In this document: one piece after another, positions 1 through 10,952 of the stretch
Layout of the letters: each line of letters begins with the position of its first letter
Position numbering within the stretch: the first letter of the stretch is position 1
DNA from: Chalara sp. BL73
Lineage: Eukaryota > Ascomycota > Leotiomycetes > Helotiales
Length of the DNA stretch: 64,000 bases
NCBI GenBank assembly: GCA_918026815.1
Contig: CAKJVC010000012.1
Coordinates: 1,054,001 to 1,118,000, forward strand
Reading direction: 5' to 3'
Notes under the pieces: generated by a model
Told to the model about the DNA's origin: nothing
Databases searched by the model: none
The model's input: the letters and a program-made list of their open reading frames with translations, nothing else
Program-made: the position numbers and the translations under genes

Positions 1-1
1 C

Positions 2-489
2 CAGAAGACGGAGAAGAAAATGATTCAACTACAAACCGCCTCGGGGATGTCCTGGATTGAAGTCCAATATCTCAACTCTGCTTCCCAAGCTTTACAAACC
101 TGCCGGCAGACACTCAAATGGACATATGCTTTTGCGTTTTATCTGGCCCGTAACAACCTTACCATCATGTTTGAGGATAACCAAAAAGATTTAGAGATGG
201 CGGTCGAAGCTCTGTCGGAAATGTTTGAGAAACCGGTAACAGAGCTCGCTGAGGCGAAGTTAAAAGTGGAAATTATGGATAAGACATCATACTGCAACAA
301 GCGACGTATTATCCTTCTCGAAGATACGGCAGATAATCTTGCAAATGGTATGTGGTCCTAAATTGTCATTTCTAGATTCCTGCTTTCCATAACATGATTT
401 CCATTCCTTCAGAGTGACATCTGGATTTAAGAGATATGACTAACCAATCTACTCCCACAGGAACATGGCAATTCACGTCACCGCCTTGA
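2..489 (+). CDS. Ariadne-type RBR E3 ubiquitin ligase, 3' end (5' truncated by window)
   Basis: This is the C-terminal Ariadne domain of an ARI1/Ariadne-family RING-between-RING E3 ligase, which accepts ubiquitin on a RING2 cysteine and passes it to substrates. The RING domains lie outside the window. Visible family features are the MSWIEVQ stretch, the helix FAFYLARNN, an acidic FEDNQKDLE segment and SYCNKRR, all typical of the autoinhibitory Ariadne helices. The frame is open from base 2 and contains an internal Met at 20, so the first Met is not the start. The exon ends at 347. A 113-nt intron (348-460, gtatgt, ctaac branch, cacag acceptor) joins a short last exon 461-489 ending FTSPP. Without this intron the frame stops at 361. 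Family assignment is from characteristic C-terminal similarity. Confidence 0.85.
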
Positions 490-2095
490 GAGACGTCTAC
501 ATCATGACGTGCATGAGTTGAAACCAAGACTCACTTTCTGCTACATATATCTCTTTTCATGTCAGAGTGTGTATTGCATCATACGGCGTTAGCTGGCATC
601 TATTAGGTGTTTCATTTCTCCACACGGGTGCACAAGGGTTCCTTAGCATGGTTAGCACGGCACGGCTCTACTCCGAGGACCCTACAACGTGGTTTTCACT
701 GTTTCGCTTGGGCCGATATTGGAACTTGGGAGGAAAGCGAGGATCAAGAGGGTGATAAAGGATCAAGGATTGGAAGAAACGTGGGGATGGGAATGACTCA
801 TGCATAGAAGTGAAGAATTCAATGACATAATAGGATTGCGTGTGCTTTCTAGTGATTAGCGGACAATAAACCGAGACAGATTACACTTGGGTTAACTATC
901 TTCAATCCTAGTGTTCATGCTTATCAACAGCTCTTGTATTGCTCTCCATAATATATTTCATCCTCATGAGAGTTTTGGCTTGCATATATCCAGCAAGAAC
1001 CTCATCCTTACATGGAGGAGCGTCATTTCGGCATAAGATATAGACCATAGTGTTCCACCTCCAATCATCAATAGCTCTTACATGTAGTTCACAACTTCCT
1101 TCCCACCCTGCTCTTCAGACAAACGCCCCGAATTCAAAGCAGGAAAAAAGAACTTGTTGACTATATGCCTTCATCAAAGGCTGAGGAAATCGTATTAGCC
1201 CGCTTCACAAGAAACAAGGCTAGCTAAGAAAAGAGAGATACAGAACTTGTCTAGAGCACATTGAAAAATTCGCTTCCTACATGAGATGTAAATATCAACG
1301 CGGCGACCACTTCGAATATATGCCCATTGTCTTCTTTCCCAACACGCTACAATTGACGTTCATAGGCGAAACCCAAGGTCGAGGCGAACTCGTCGCTGCA
1401 GATAAAGGTATTTCTAGTTGTGCTTGTTATTGTTATTGTTGATGTGTTTGATGATTGTAGGCAAAGGCGACTCTTCTATTGCTCCGGTAGATCGAAGTTA
1501 ATAGCGTTGTACTGGCTATGGATATTACTGCAAGAGCGATCTGCTATCCCTTGATATTGGCCGCATGAGCAGGTTGGTACCCGCGACAGTCACTTCTTCG
1601 ACGCATGGCATGATCTCTTGCAGGGTTTTGGAAGAATCGCTTTAAGAGAGGAGAGTCCTGTTCATCGTCTTCCGGGATGCAAGTAAGATGTGAGCAAATA
1701 ATAATAAAAAAGAAAAAAGGTGTCATCAGAATTTATTATGAAATGTTATCTCCAAGTCGATACTCACTCGTTCCTGAAGCCCAACAAGTAGAGAAGAAAA
1801 GCATTTTGCATTTATGTAGTAATCATACCCCTTTGGATTAACTACTCATGGCGGCAAGCACTGCCGTCACCTTGTGGAGACCTTCTATGGCCTCCCAGAA
1901 ATGTATAGAACAAATGCATCATACCACGATAGCACCTCCGCATACAACTCCGCTCCTTTGTATCTTCTCTAAACACCGCCAACGCCAATTTATGCGGCTC
2001 TTAATAACAGTCTATGAAATGAAAAGTAGAAAATAAACGCCGAATGTCGTAAGTTCGTATCATCATGGTCGTCGTTAATTTGTGTTTTTCTGCAA
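490..2095. other. Intergenic, no supported gene
   Basis: This is 1.6 kb between the convergent 3' ends of the RBR ligase and EXO1. I see only short overlapping open frames without family resemblance or codon consistency. A possible two-exon 50-60-residue frame (about 1281-1501) is open but has no independent support. Confidence 0.6.
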
Positions 2096-4616
2096 TCACT
2101 GGCTAGCATATATAAACCGTTCAAAGTTGATGCGGGATTTGCTGGCGACAGGTGAAAAGGGCTCATCCTCTTCGCTATCATGAATGATGAGGTCTTCACT
2201 GCCGTTCATCAAGGCCCGGTTCTCGGCTTCATCGGCGTCTGGGATATCATTAGTGCATATTCCAATGAAATGTCAGAATCAGTCTAAAGCCCATAGAGCT
2301 TCGCAGACAGGCTCAAAAATACTTACTTGGCAAAGGGATCGTTGCTGGATTGATCTTCTGTGCTTCGCCTTCACACACCTCTGGAAATGGTACCGTACCC
2401 TTGAACAACATCGACTTGCGAGGCTTGCTGATGATTGCGGAAGGGAGAGGAGTCACAGGAGGCGTCATCGGTAGATTGAATCGACCAGCCGCGTTGGCTC
2501 CAAGTCTTTGCAAGGGTGTCATTTTCGTCTTCGTAGAGAAAATTGGTTGTGCCTTGGGTGCGGAAGCATTGGTTTTGGTGGCGAGAGGGATTCTTGAGCG
2601 TTTTGGGGGACGCGTGACTGGTGTGAGCTGGCCATGAACTATGCTGCTGACTTGAGGAGTAGAAGCAGTTGCACTGAATGAGAACCTCGACTTCAAGTCA
2701 GTAATAGTTGGTGGGGCTGGTGTGTCTCCTGGAGTGGCTGGTTGGTCACAAGAGCTAGGGACTGATATAGATGATGTCATGCCAGGATCTGATACTTGGG
2801 GGATTAAGCAATCCTCCGGAGCGTCGATTTGATGAATTGTAGCAGTTTCTCTGCTTTTGACATCTTTTTGGCCATCAGCTTCCTTGAAGATTGCAATCTT
2901 GTCACCCTTCGTGGATTGCTCTTTGCGAAAGCCATTGAAGTCTGGAAGACTAAGCATTGCCTCCTCGACAGAATCATCCGAGAAGATAGTGATGTCGGTT
3001 TTCTTATTACGTCTGCTTCTCGAAGCCTTGCCAGCTGAGGGACTTGGTTCAGCACCTGCTCCAAAGAATCGACTCCGGCTCAGCTCAAATTTTTGACCAG
3101 AATTTGGCGATGTAACTAACTCGAGTTCGCCGCACAAACGAGCTCTCTTGGGAGGGCGTGGCTCTGAGGCTGTTGACTCGCGAATGAGTGGTCTTGAAGT
3201 GTTAAGAGATGGAGGTGGTGCAGATCGAGGCATTTCAGGCTCGGTGATTGAGCGGTCAATATATGGTCGGGCAGGACTTGCTTCCCAATGGGATCCAGAG
3301 TTTCTTTCAAGAACGTTTTGCTGGCTTGGCGAAGGGGTGAAGCAGTTGATGTCCAGCTCAGCAAGTGGCCTACGTTTGAAAAAATTACCCATCATCTTGG
3401 GCTTCTTCGTATCAGAGACACCAGCGCGGGCCGAGCCTCGCAGCCGTGGGTTTGAAGTAGTCATTGGGGTAGCAGGTGAGGTGTTGTTGCCTCTAACAAT
3501 GAATCTGATGGGATTCTTCGTCATGGGATTAAGGTCTCCGGTTGCCACACCCCGAGCAATCTCAGGCTCCACGTCTGCCCCAATATAAGGCATCTCGTCC
3601 AGGTTAATAGGTTGCTCAGGATCGGTATGAAGAACGAGTTTGTGCTGAAGCGGGCAATAAACTCTTTGATGCAAAAAGGTGAATTCCGCTTGATAAAAGT
3701 CACTGAGGTAGCTGGTTGGCACTCGGTACTTCCCATCGAACTGTAGCATCCGTAGAACTTTCTCGATCGTCTTGTGCTTTCTGACCATTCGATATGCAGT
3801 TTTCAGTCCCATATTATTGATACTAACAAGATAGTCACATCCGCTTAGTATTGCCATGCGCCGAAATTCTGCATCTGACCAACCTGTCAAGTTGATATCT
3901 CTACATGCACTGAAATCTGCTTTGTTAATCTCTACACAGTTTCCGTACTGGTCCAGCTTTGTCAAGAGACATTTCGCCCCAAAGACCAAAAGGTCAGAAT
4001 CCTCGGAAATGATTCCATCAATTATCCCCTTTCTTTCAAGATACGCCATCTGAGCATCGGCTTCATAAGGAGCCACGACGTATTGGATACCGGATTTCTT
4101 TAACTCTTCGATCAATTGTCGGGCCATTTCCGGTGTTACATCAACTGCTTTCTGAAATTCGGTATATGCTTGAGAGATCTTTCCTGCATTTAGTAGTTCT
4201 AATCCGGCCCTTTTGCTCTCCTCTCTTCGTTTCGAGCGATCGGTTTCTGTAGCCGCTTTGCTGGGAAGGTAATCTCCATCGAATATTAAAAATGGAGTTA
4301 CGCCGAAATGTTGCAACATCCTCACTCGATGCATTGAGAAGTCGACGAATCTACACGCCAATTAGCTTCAAACACTCCCCGAGGCTCTGTTACATACTTC
4401 CTTGTCGGCTTGCCTTGGGCCAATTCCATAGCACATGCTACGGTCCCTCTATGAAGCCATCCGTAGGCGTCAACACCAAGGGTTTTGCCCTCAAACTTCT
4501 TGAGATTACATGGTTTATGGATAGATTTAAGCAATGGTAGAAGGCCTGAGAGGTATTAGCTGCTGTTGAAATACATTCTAGCAAAGGCCAAAAGGAGGCG
4601 TACCGTTAATCCCCAT
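2096..4616 (-). CDS. exo1: Exonuclease 1 (EXO1), 5' flap/5'-3' exonuclease of the FEN1/XPG family
   Basis: EXO1 resects 5' DNA ends in mismatch repair, double-strand-break repair and telomere processing in the nucleus. Model of four exons: 4616-4604, 4545-4398, 4350-2327, 2238-2096 (775 aa). The first exon encodes only MGIN plus one base and is joined to GLLPLLKS, restoring the invariant N-terminus. The N-nuclease domain shows GVDAYGW (Asp30) and IFDGD (Asp78/Asp80). The I-nuclease domain shows APYEADAQ, ISEDSDLL and SGCDYLVS, all metal-binding acidic motifs, followed by the helix-two-turn-helix GLKTAYRMVRKH. The long C-terminal half is Ser/Pro-rich and poorly conserved, as in other EXO1 proteins, where it binds partners. 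The last exon adds the conserved acidic SEDLIIHDSEED and a terminal INFERF-like segment. The gene is divergent from TMA16. Splice phases close in frame at all three introns. Confidence 0.93.
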
Positions 4617-5073
4617 TCTGAACAGCGACTAGTGCACTAGCAAGCAAGTCTTCACATACGGAACATGTATGTTGATATCAAGCAAACATGGGACTTCCAC
4701 TAGAAAGGGATCATGTGCAAGGCGACGAAGAGGAGGAAAGGGTGATGAGTAGTGGGTGGGTGAATATTGGTACAGGTAACGGCGAGGTCGAAGCGGTCAT
4801 ATGTCAGACATTATGGCTGGTAATTATCCGTAGGAATCCAAGGAACGCGTTTTTAGGGAAAGCTTCATTCACGACGCGGATCCCTGTCCACCGGTCGTCA
4901 GGGGTAACGAGGCCGAGAGGGGTATTGTAGAGAAAGCTTATTAGTGGGGGAAGCGAGAAATCCGATAAGGATAAAATAGTAAGCGATAAGGAAATCTTGA
5001 GAAAAAAGTCAACCGTCAATGATGAAAAATATCCGAGACAATCACTTTCCAACAGTATAACCCAGCAGAGAAA
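4617..5073. promoter_or_regulatory. Divergent intergenic region EXO1/TMA16
   Basis: This 457-bp segment separates two divergent start codons (4616 on minus, 5074 on plus) and must hold both promoters. I recognise no specific regulatory motif in it. Confidence 0.4.
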
Positions 5074-5755
5074 ATGCCGAAAAGCCTGGAGAAGACGAGG
5101 AAGAAGATCTCAAAGAAGAAGGGAAACATTACTGCCCTGCATGAGAATTCGCGAGATTCACAACGGCTGCGGAGGGCAGAGATGAGGGATTACAAATTGG
5201 AACGGGTCGCAGCAGCTAGAAGAAAGAATGACCAACCGCTAGGTATGTGAGGGCCAGCACCCATGAGAGCGAGACCTGATCGAAATTAGTTGTGCGAGCG
5301 GCATTCTTCCAAGACGCAATCCGGAAAAACGATGGGAATCCTTTGGAACTGGATGCGATTCAGAGTCTGGTTCACGAGTAAAAGTTCTGCGCTCCGCCGA
5401 AAGAATACACACTAATCAAGTATAGCTTCGTTCACCAGCACGACGAAGAGTACAACGCATTGAAGAAGGAGCGTCGAGCAGGAAGGCCAGCAAGCACACG
5501 GGAAGATGTCTTGAGAATGAAGATTGCTGCAGACGAGAAAGAATATGAGAATGGCTTCTGTACGCTGGACTGCTAAATTTTGGCGTCATTTTACTAATAT
5601 GAGCAGACTTGCCAGATCTTACAGATACCAATAACGTGATATTCTTGGATCGATGGGATGGAGCATGGGCATACCTGTCAACGTTGAACTGGGTTCTTAT
5701 CTCGAGAAATGGCACTATCAAACCATCGAAGTTTCCGCCAAAAGGACAAGCATAA
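5074..5755 (+). CDS. tma16: Translation machinery-associated protein TMA16
   Basis: TMA16 is a small basic ribosome-biogenesis factor that associates with pre-60S particles. Model of four exons: 5074-5242, 5290-5377, 5426-5559, 5607-5755, giving 179 aa, the usual family size. The start MPKSLEKTRKKISKKKGN is the typical Lys-rich N-terminus. Further family blocks are LKKERRAGRPASTRED, EKEYENGFYLPDLTD and FLDRWDGAWAYLSTLNW, ending in KPSKFPPKGQA. All three introns are about 46-48 nt, with GT-AG borders and phases 1, 2 and 1 that join cleanly. No exon is long enough to be seen as an ORF by itself, so the gene is easily missed. It lies head-to-head with EXO1. Confidence 0.92.
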
Positions 5756-6298
5756 TATATGATTAGTTGCAAGAGGCGTTGGGGCGTATACTGGTCATGT
5801 CATGTTGATACCAAAAGTCCGAAAATACGGAAATGTTACTACGCAGTACGAAATCTTCTCCGCAAGATGAGGATATGATATGCATAATTGAATGTATAGG
5901 CAATTAGAAAGCTGTTCCGGCTCAAAAATATACAGGTGTGCTGAGATGCTACCTGAAGTCTTCGAGGAAGGGTGTATGCTGTGTCTTCTGACCTGATTAG
6001 AGGTTATTTCAACGTATTAGAATTTTTTGGTTGATGGCAATCTGGTTGTACAGCTTGAATTTATTTCCTGTTATCAAGATTTTCACATGAAGTGAGAGGT
6101 CATCTGGTCTATAATGTGTATTGACTTGTTTCCTACTTCGGCAGCCTTGCATAAGCTTCGCTCTTTGGTCAGCCTCATTCTCCACTTTAATTTTTCGGAA
6201 AGTTGTTCTGAGCTCAAAGATCTTCTCTCCTTTTCACATCAACCGCACTATCAATTATTTCACGCCAAACCTCTATTCATTGATAAACCTTCTTCATC
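5756..6298. other. Intergenic TMA16-MAM33
   Basis: AT-rich sequence carrying the TMA16 3' end and the MAM33 promoter. Pyrimidine-rich stretches near 6120-6290 just upstream of the MAM33 start resemble fungal core promoters/leaders. No gene is seen. Confidence 0.5.
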
Positions 6299-7192
6299 AT
6301 GTTTTCCATCAGATCCTTCGCTCGCTCAGCCCCACGAAGTGTCACCCGATTGACAAGCTCAGCGCTCCGCACTCCAACACTGAGACAGCCCTCCCTGCTA
6401 CAATCAGTCTGGAAGGCATCGAGCACACAATATGCTTCTGCATTCTCCACATCATCGAGTAGGAGGGCGAATGATGGCGATGAGGAATTGCTTGCAAAGC
6501 TCGAATCCGAGATTTTAATGGAGAACGAGATGAAGGAATCGGAGAGTATCCCAGCTAGTGTTCAAGAATACATCCAGAACGGTCCTTTCGAGATCATCGA
6601 TACACCGGGTGAGGAGGATGTTGTTCTCACGAGAACATATGGTGATGAGAAGTAAGCGCTTTCCATTATCGGAGTAATGTTCGAAGCTAATGAGATCTTA
6701 AGCATTCGTGTCACTTTCTCCATTGCAGACCTTAACAACCTTGACCCAGAGGCCGACTACCAAGACCGTGCCATCGGTGATGAGGAGGAGCTGGAAGGAG
6801 AGAAGGCCGAGGAAGACGCTGAGGCAGAAGACCAAGAGCCATCATACCCAGCCCGCGTCAATGTCGTCATCGAGAAAGCAGGCAAGGGTGCTCTCGCAGT
6901 TGAGACCGTCGCCCAAGATGGCATGATCGTAATTGAGAACGTCTACTACTACAAAGATGCATCTCACGCCCACGCTAAAACTGTCGAGAAGGTTCACGAA
7001 AGACAAGACCTATATGTTGGCCCACCATTCAACAACCTAGACGAAGACTTGCAAGTGCTTTTGGAGAGATACCTTGAGGAGAGAGGTGTCAACACCGCGC
7101 TGGCGATCTTTGTTCCCGATTATATTGAGGTGAAGGAGCAAAAGGAGTATGTGAGATGGCTGTCGAACGTTAAGGACTTTGTCGCGGCATAA
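6299..7192 (+). CDS. mam33: Mitochondrial acidic matrix protein MAM33 (p32/gC1qR family)
   Basis: MAM33/p32 proteins form acidic doughnut-shaped trimers in the mitochondrial matrix and support oxidative phosphorylation and mitochondrial translation. Two exons, 6299-6651 and 6703-7192 (280 aa), flank a 51-nt intron; the AA|C junction gives YGDENIRVTFSIADL, a family signature. The first ~60 residues are Arg/Ser/Thr-rich without acidic residues (FSIRSFARSAPRSVTR), a clear mitochondrial presequence. An acidic loop rich in Glu/Asp (EEELEGEKAEEDAEAED) follows the first strand block. The C-terminal half has VNVVIEKAGKGAL, the YVGPPFNNLDEDLQ segment and the final helix ERGVNTALAIFVPDYIE. Length and domain order are normal for the family. 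Confidence 0.93.
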
Positions 7193-7639
7193 ATATCTTG
7201 TGGATCAAGTCTTCATTTGTTGTCTTGTTTTTTCCACTCATGTATAAAAATTGTACGATATCGGCCGTCACAACTGCCTGGCATGGACTTTAAAGCGCAT
7301 AATGTCAATGCTACGAATTCTAAACTCTACTAATATTTGGATATCCTCACGATTGTCTTTCTTGGTTACTGTCTCTTTCGTCCAGTGAGCATTGAAGCCT
7401 CTCATATTTTTCCGAAGTCCCTCCCGGTAAGTTACGGTTACGGTTATGGTTAGGGCTGAGGGAAGATTGGCCGGGTATTTCATGATGAGCCGAAGCGAAA
7501 ATCCGACCCGATCCCCACCTCCGCATCATCACCATCTCTATCTCGAACGTCACCAAGCTCTCACTTACCTATATCGACATTACAACAAGAAACCACTACT
7601 TATACCTACAACTAAAGCTGCGCCAATTGTCCACAAAAT
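7193..7639. other. Intergenic MAM33-2EXR gene
   Basis: Contains the MAM33 3' flank and the promoter of the next plus-strand gene. A short tract of repeated GGTTA units lies near 7430-7455 (gttacggttacggttatggttaggg). Nothing else was recognised. Confidence 0.45.
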
Positions 7640-8413
7640 ATGCACCATCTCACTGACCCTCTCTTTCACGACAACTCGCATCTAAAGCCCTCATTACCAC
7701 CTCCAACTCAATCTCTGTCACATCCCCAAACATCATTCACGCTCTTTTCCGAGCTTCCTACCGAGCTCCGCCTCAAGATCTGGGAGCATGCTCTCCCACC
7801 GCGCCGCATCCTAACAATAACCTACTCCACCGTCCGCTCAATCTACCTTTCCCGCACTCCGCCGCCCACGACCCTCTCTATAACATGCGAATCCCGCTCT
7901 CTCACCCTCCACCATTACGCCCCCCTGATCCTCGGCCCGCCGCCACGCAAGCCAGCTCTCCCACCGCTGATCCCCTTCTGCCCATCCACCGACACGTTGT
8001 ACATCACGTCGCTCGCGCCGATCCTCTCCCAGCACCTGCCCGAGCTTCTTTACAACCTCTCCACCTCGCCGTCTCGGCACGCAATCCAGCATCTCGCGCT
8101 CGACCTGCGCATCTGGAATATCTGCTGCGACGCGGGGCTCTCGGGGATCTTGGGCCGGATGAGGGGGCTGGAGGGCGTGGATATCGTGGTCGAGTTCGGG
8201 CGGGAGTTTAAGGGCGAGACGGCTTTTATCGCGGCGCCGAAGTGGAGGGGCGATCTTGATTGGGTGGCTAGACGGGCGGAGGAGGGGATCGGAGAGGAGA
8301 GGAGGAAGATGTTGAAGGCTGGCGTGCGGAGTGAGGGGGAGGGGGAGCTGTTGAGGGGGAAGGAGATTGGAGTTCGATGTGTGCTTTTGACGAAGGGTGG
8401 TGAGCAGGCTTAG
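7640..8413 (+). CDS. 2EXR-domain protein (fungal-specific), intronless
   Basis: This 257-aa protein carries the 2EXR signature FTLFSELPTELRLKIWEHAL at about residues 33-52, followed by PPRRILTI. The domain is found in many lineage-expanded fungal proteins of unknown biochemical role. Downstream the family pattern continues with a CESR motif (ITCESRSLTLHHY) and DTLYITSLAPIL. The C-terminal third is Arg/Glu-rich. The coding region is GC-rich relative to its neighbours, especially from 7700 to 8400, and has no intron. Start 7640 is the first in-frame Met before the domain. A molecular function cannot be assigned. Confidence 0.75.
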   Translation: MHHLTDPLFHDNSHLKPSLPPPTQSLSHPQTSFTLFSELPTELRLKIWEHALPPRRILTITYSTVRSIYLSRTPPPTTLSITCESRSLTLHHYAPLILGPPPRKPALPPLIPFCPSTDTLYITSLAPILSQHLPELLYNLSTSPSRHAIQHLALDLRIWNICCDAGLSGILGRMRGLEGVDIVVEFGREFKGETAFIAAPKWRGDLDWVARRAEEGIGEERRKMLKAGVRSEGEGELLRGKEIGVRCVLLTKGGEQA

Positions 8414-8559
8414 GTTCGCGGTAGGAAATCATACTTTAGACAAGATCTGTCTTGAATCCCGTAACATTGATGAAGTACGAAACTGAAATAGCGTATGCTC
8501 CTTAAATGCACCATTTTTTTATTGCAGTAAGTTGTACAAAAAAAACAGGAACGCATTAT

Positions 8560-10237
8560 CTACAACATGGGTTTCAGGTCATCCGCAACTTTGAACGGCG
8601 CCTCCGTCTTGCTTTTGATCTCCTCCACGGTCACACCATCAGCGATCTCAATCAATGTCAAACCAGTTGCGAAATCCACATCGAACACACCCTAAGTACA
8701 GAAATTAGCCGAGCCCTTGTCCTCGTAAACAAAGGTAAAGACTTACCAGTTCGGTGATAATTAATGACACGCAAGCTTTTCCTGTCAGAGGGAAGGCACA
8801 CTGCTTCACAATCTTTGCATTGCCTTTCTTGTCTGTATGTTCCATCGTAACGACGACCTTTGTTTTGGACGGGTTGCTGACCAAGTCCATTGCGCCACCA
8901 AAGCCCTTAATCTTGCCTGGCAACATCCAGTTGGCCAAATCACCATTGGCGCTAACCTGCATAGCACCGAGAATGGTGAGGTTAACACGGCCGCTTCTGA
9001 TCATGCCAAAACTTTCTTCGCTGCCAAACACCGCAGCGCCAGGGTTCAAAGTCACTGTCTCCTTGCCAGCATTGATGAGATCAGCGTCCTCCTTACCCTT
9101 GACTGGATATGGACCTAGACCTAGAATACCGTTCTCGGATTGGAGCTGAACCTCTACCTCAGGACCAACAAAAGAGGGAGCAAGCATTGGCATGCCAATA
9201 CCGAGATTCGCATACATGCCATTCTTAAACTCCTTCGCAGCTCTCCTCACAATGCGTTCCCTCTTCGCCGCCGTCTCACCACTGCCCAACGCCGCTTTCG
9301 CATCTGCGTCATTAGGATCCTTCGCAAACGTAAACTTCTCAATATTCTTCTCCGCCGTCGACTTGATGACCCGCTTGACATATATCCCCGGTAGATGCAC
9401 GCTCTCTGGCGCAATCTCGCCCGGCTCGACAATCTCCTCCGCCTCTACGATCGTCATCTTGGCATTCCGCCCCATTGCACCATTGAAGTTGTTGGCGGCG
9501 AGTCGGAACTGGCAGTTCCCAAGCTTATCCGCCTTCCACGCCTTGACGAATGCATAATCGCCCTTGATGCTCTCCTCAAGCAGATACGGCTTTCCGTCGA
9601 AGATCTTCACATCCTTGGGGTATGAATACTCCTTGGGAGTCCCATCCGCATTATTCCTCAATGGCAGCTCGCCGGTTTGCACCACGGTGCCAAAGGCAGC
9701 CGGCGTATAAAAAGCTGGGATTCCCTTTCCACCGCTCGCACACCGCTCCGCCAGCGTTCCCTGCGGCGTCAACTCCAGCTCCACCTCGCCCGTCAGATAC
9801 ATCTTCTCAAATGTCTTGTTCTCCCCGATATAAGAGGCAATCATCTTCTTTATCTGCTTGCTCTTCAACAGCTTGCCCAGCCCGCTCTCGTCCGTCCCCG
9901 CATTATTTGACACGGCGGTGAGGCCTGTGAGATGCCTTTGGGCGAGGACCTCATCAATGAGCGTGTCTGGCACGCCGCAAAGCCCGAACCCACCGCAAAG
10001 AAGCGTGCTATTAGGTTTCATATCCGTGATCGCCTCGCGGGCTGAGGAAACGACCTTGTTAATCTCATGGCGGCGAGATGTCGAAGCAAATGTACGGGCT
10101 ATCAATATTGATTGCTGTTTCCCCCCCAAAAATCAGCTACCAAGCTCGCTCCTCTCGTTCTAAACAAAACAACGTACCTTGGAAGTATTCCTGGTGTACG
10201 CCCTTGCGGCGCGGAAACAAAGCTGTGCTGAAGGCAT
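8560..10237 (-). CDS. Succinyl-CoA:3-ketoacid CoA-transferase (SCOT), mitochondrial
   Basis: SCOT transfers CoA between succinyl-CoA and acetoacetate and so activates ketone bodies in the mitochondrial matrix; in fungi related enzymes also handle acetate/propionate CoA. Three exons, 10237-10178, 10114-8747 and 8691-8560, give 519 aa, the typical length. The N-terminus is Arg/Ser/Thr-rich (MPSAQLCFRAARAYTRNTSK), consistent with a presequence. Subunit-A-like half: LLCGGFGLCGVPDTLI (CoA-transferase signature 1), then GTLAERCASGGKGIPAF. Subunit-B-like half: KNGMYANLGIGMP and QSENGILGLGPYP, in which Glu347 is the expected covalent CoA-thioester residue. The last exon restores the conserved end GVFDVDFATGLTLIEIADG. 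Intron 1 has acceptor aaacag at 10115-10120 and a poor branch site, so the presequence boundary is less certain than the rest. Confidence 0.94.
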
Positions 10238-10952
10238 TTTTAGGATTTACAGACGACCTCAATGCCTCAATTGGGAACACGAGCTCAGGATGGAGAGGGG
10301 GGGAAAAACGAGAAAAGAAACAAACTGAAAAAAGGAAAACCGACCTCTTTCCACCATGGCCATGCGAGGTCGCAAGCTTAAGCCGCTGAGCCGGAATAAT
10401 CCTTACCCAGCTTCTAAGCCTGGTAGCCGGCAAGTGGGGTACGGAGCGATTTCAGGGGTGGGCGTGGGTGTTTTGGGACTTGTGGAGAGACCCCGCGTTT
10501 GAAAAGGGCCAGGCTGAGCGGAATTGGGCCGCGGGATTCTTGGCCAAGGAGAGAAGTCAATTGTTGTTCATGGGCACTGACTATATAACAGATAGTGTGC
10601 TGTAGATATTGAGGAAAATATCGAATCACTTAAAAGTCAGAGCAAAGCCATTCTGGATATCCTTGAGCAGATATAATATATATTATTCTAATGATTGAAG
10701 CCAGTATTTGTATGATGTACAGGTAGGAGGCCAAGAGAGGTTCCAAATGGAACCCGTAACATTATATTCTTTCAAAAGCTTCTGTTATATATGGTATCAT
10801 TTTACATCAGCTTGTGCATCTTGAAAACGCCTCATTCCAATGCCTAAAATATTTTGTGCGATCCTTGTTATTTCTCAACAACTCCAATGTATGCTTCAGA
10901 GCAATGCAAGCGCCAATCTGCATATCCAAAGAAAAAAAAGAAAGAAAAAAGT
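10238..10952. other. Intergenic SCOT-frq
   Basis: 715 bp between the SCOT start and the frq stop; both genes are on the minus strand. It holds the SCOT promoter and the frq 3' flank. A possible alternative terminal exon of frq (10917-10807) is open here; see findings. Confidence 0.5.

Noticed and set aside
1281..1501. Possible two-exon small protein (about 56 residues) downstream of the RBR ligase gene
   Set aside because: GT-AG borders and frame fit, but length is within chance and no similarity is recognised.
3148..3588. 146-codon plus-strand ORF opposite EXO1
   Set aside because: Shadow of the EXO1 low-complexity C-terminal region.
8754..9557. Antisense ORFs opposite the CoA-transferase gene
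   Set aside because: Shadow frames of a strongly conserved coding region.
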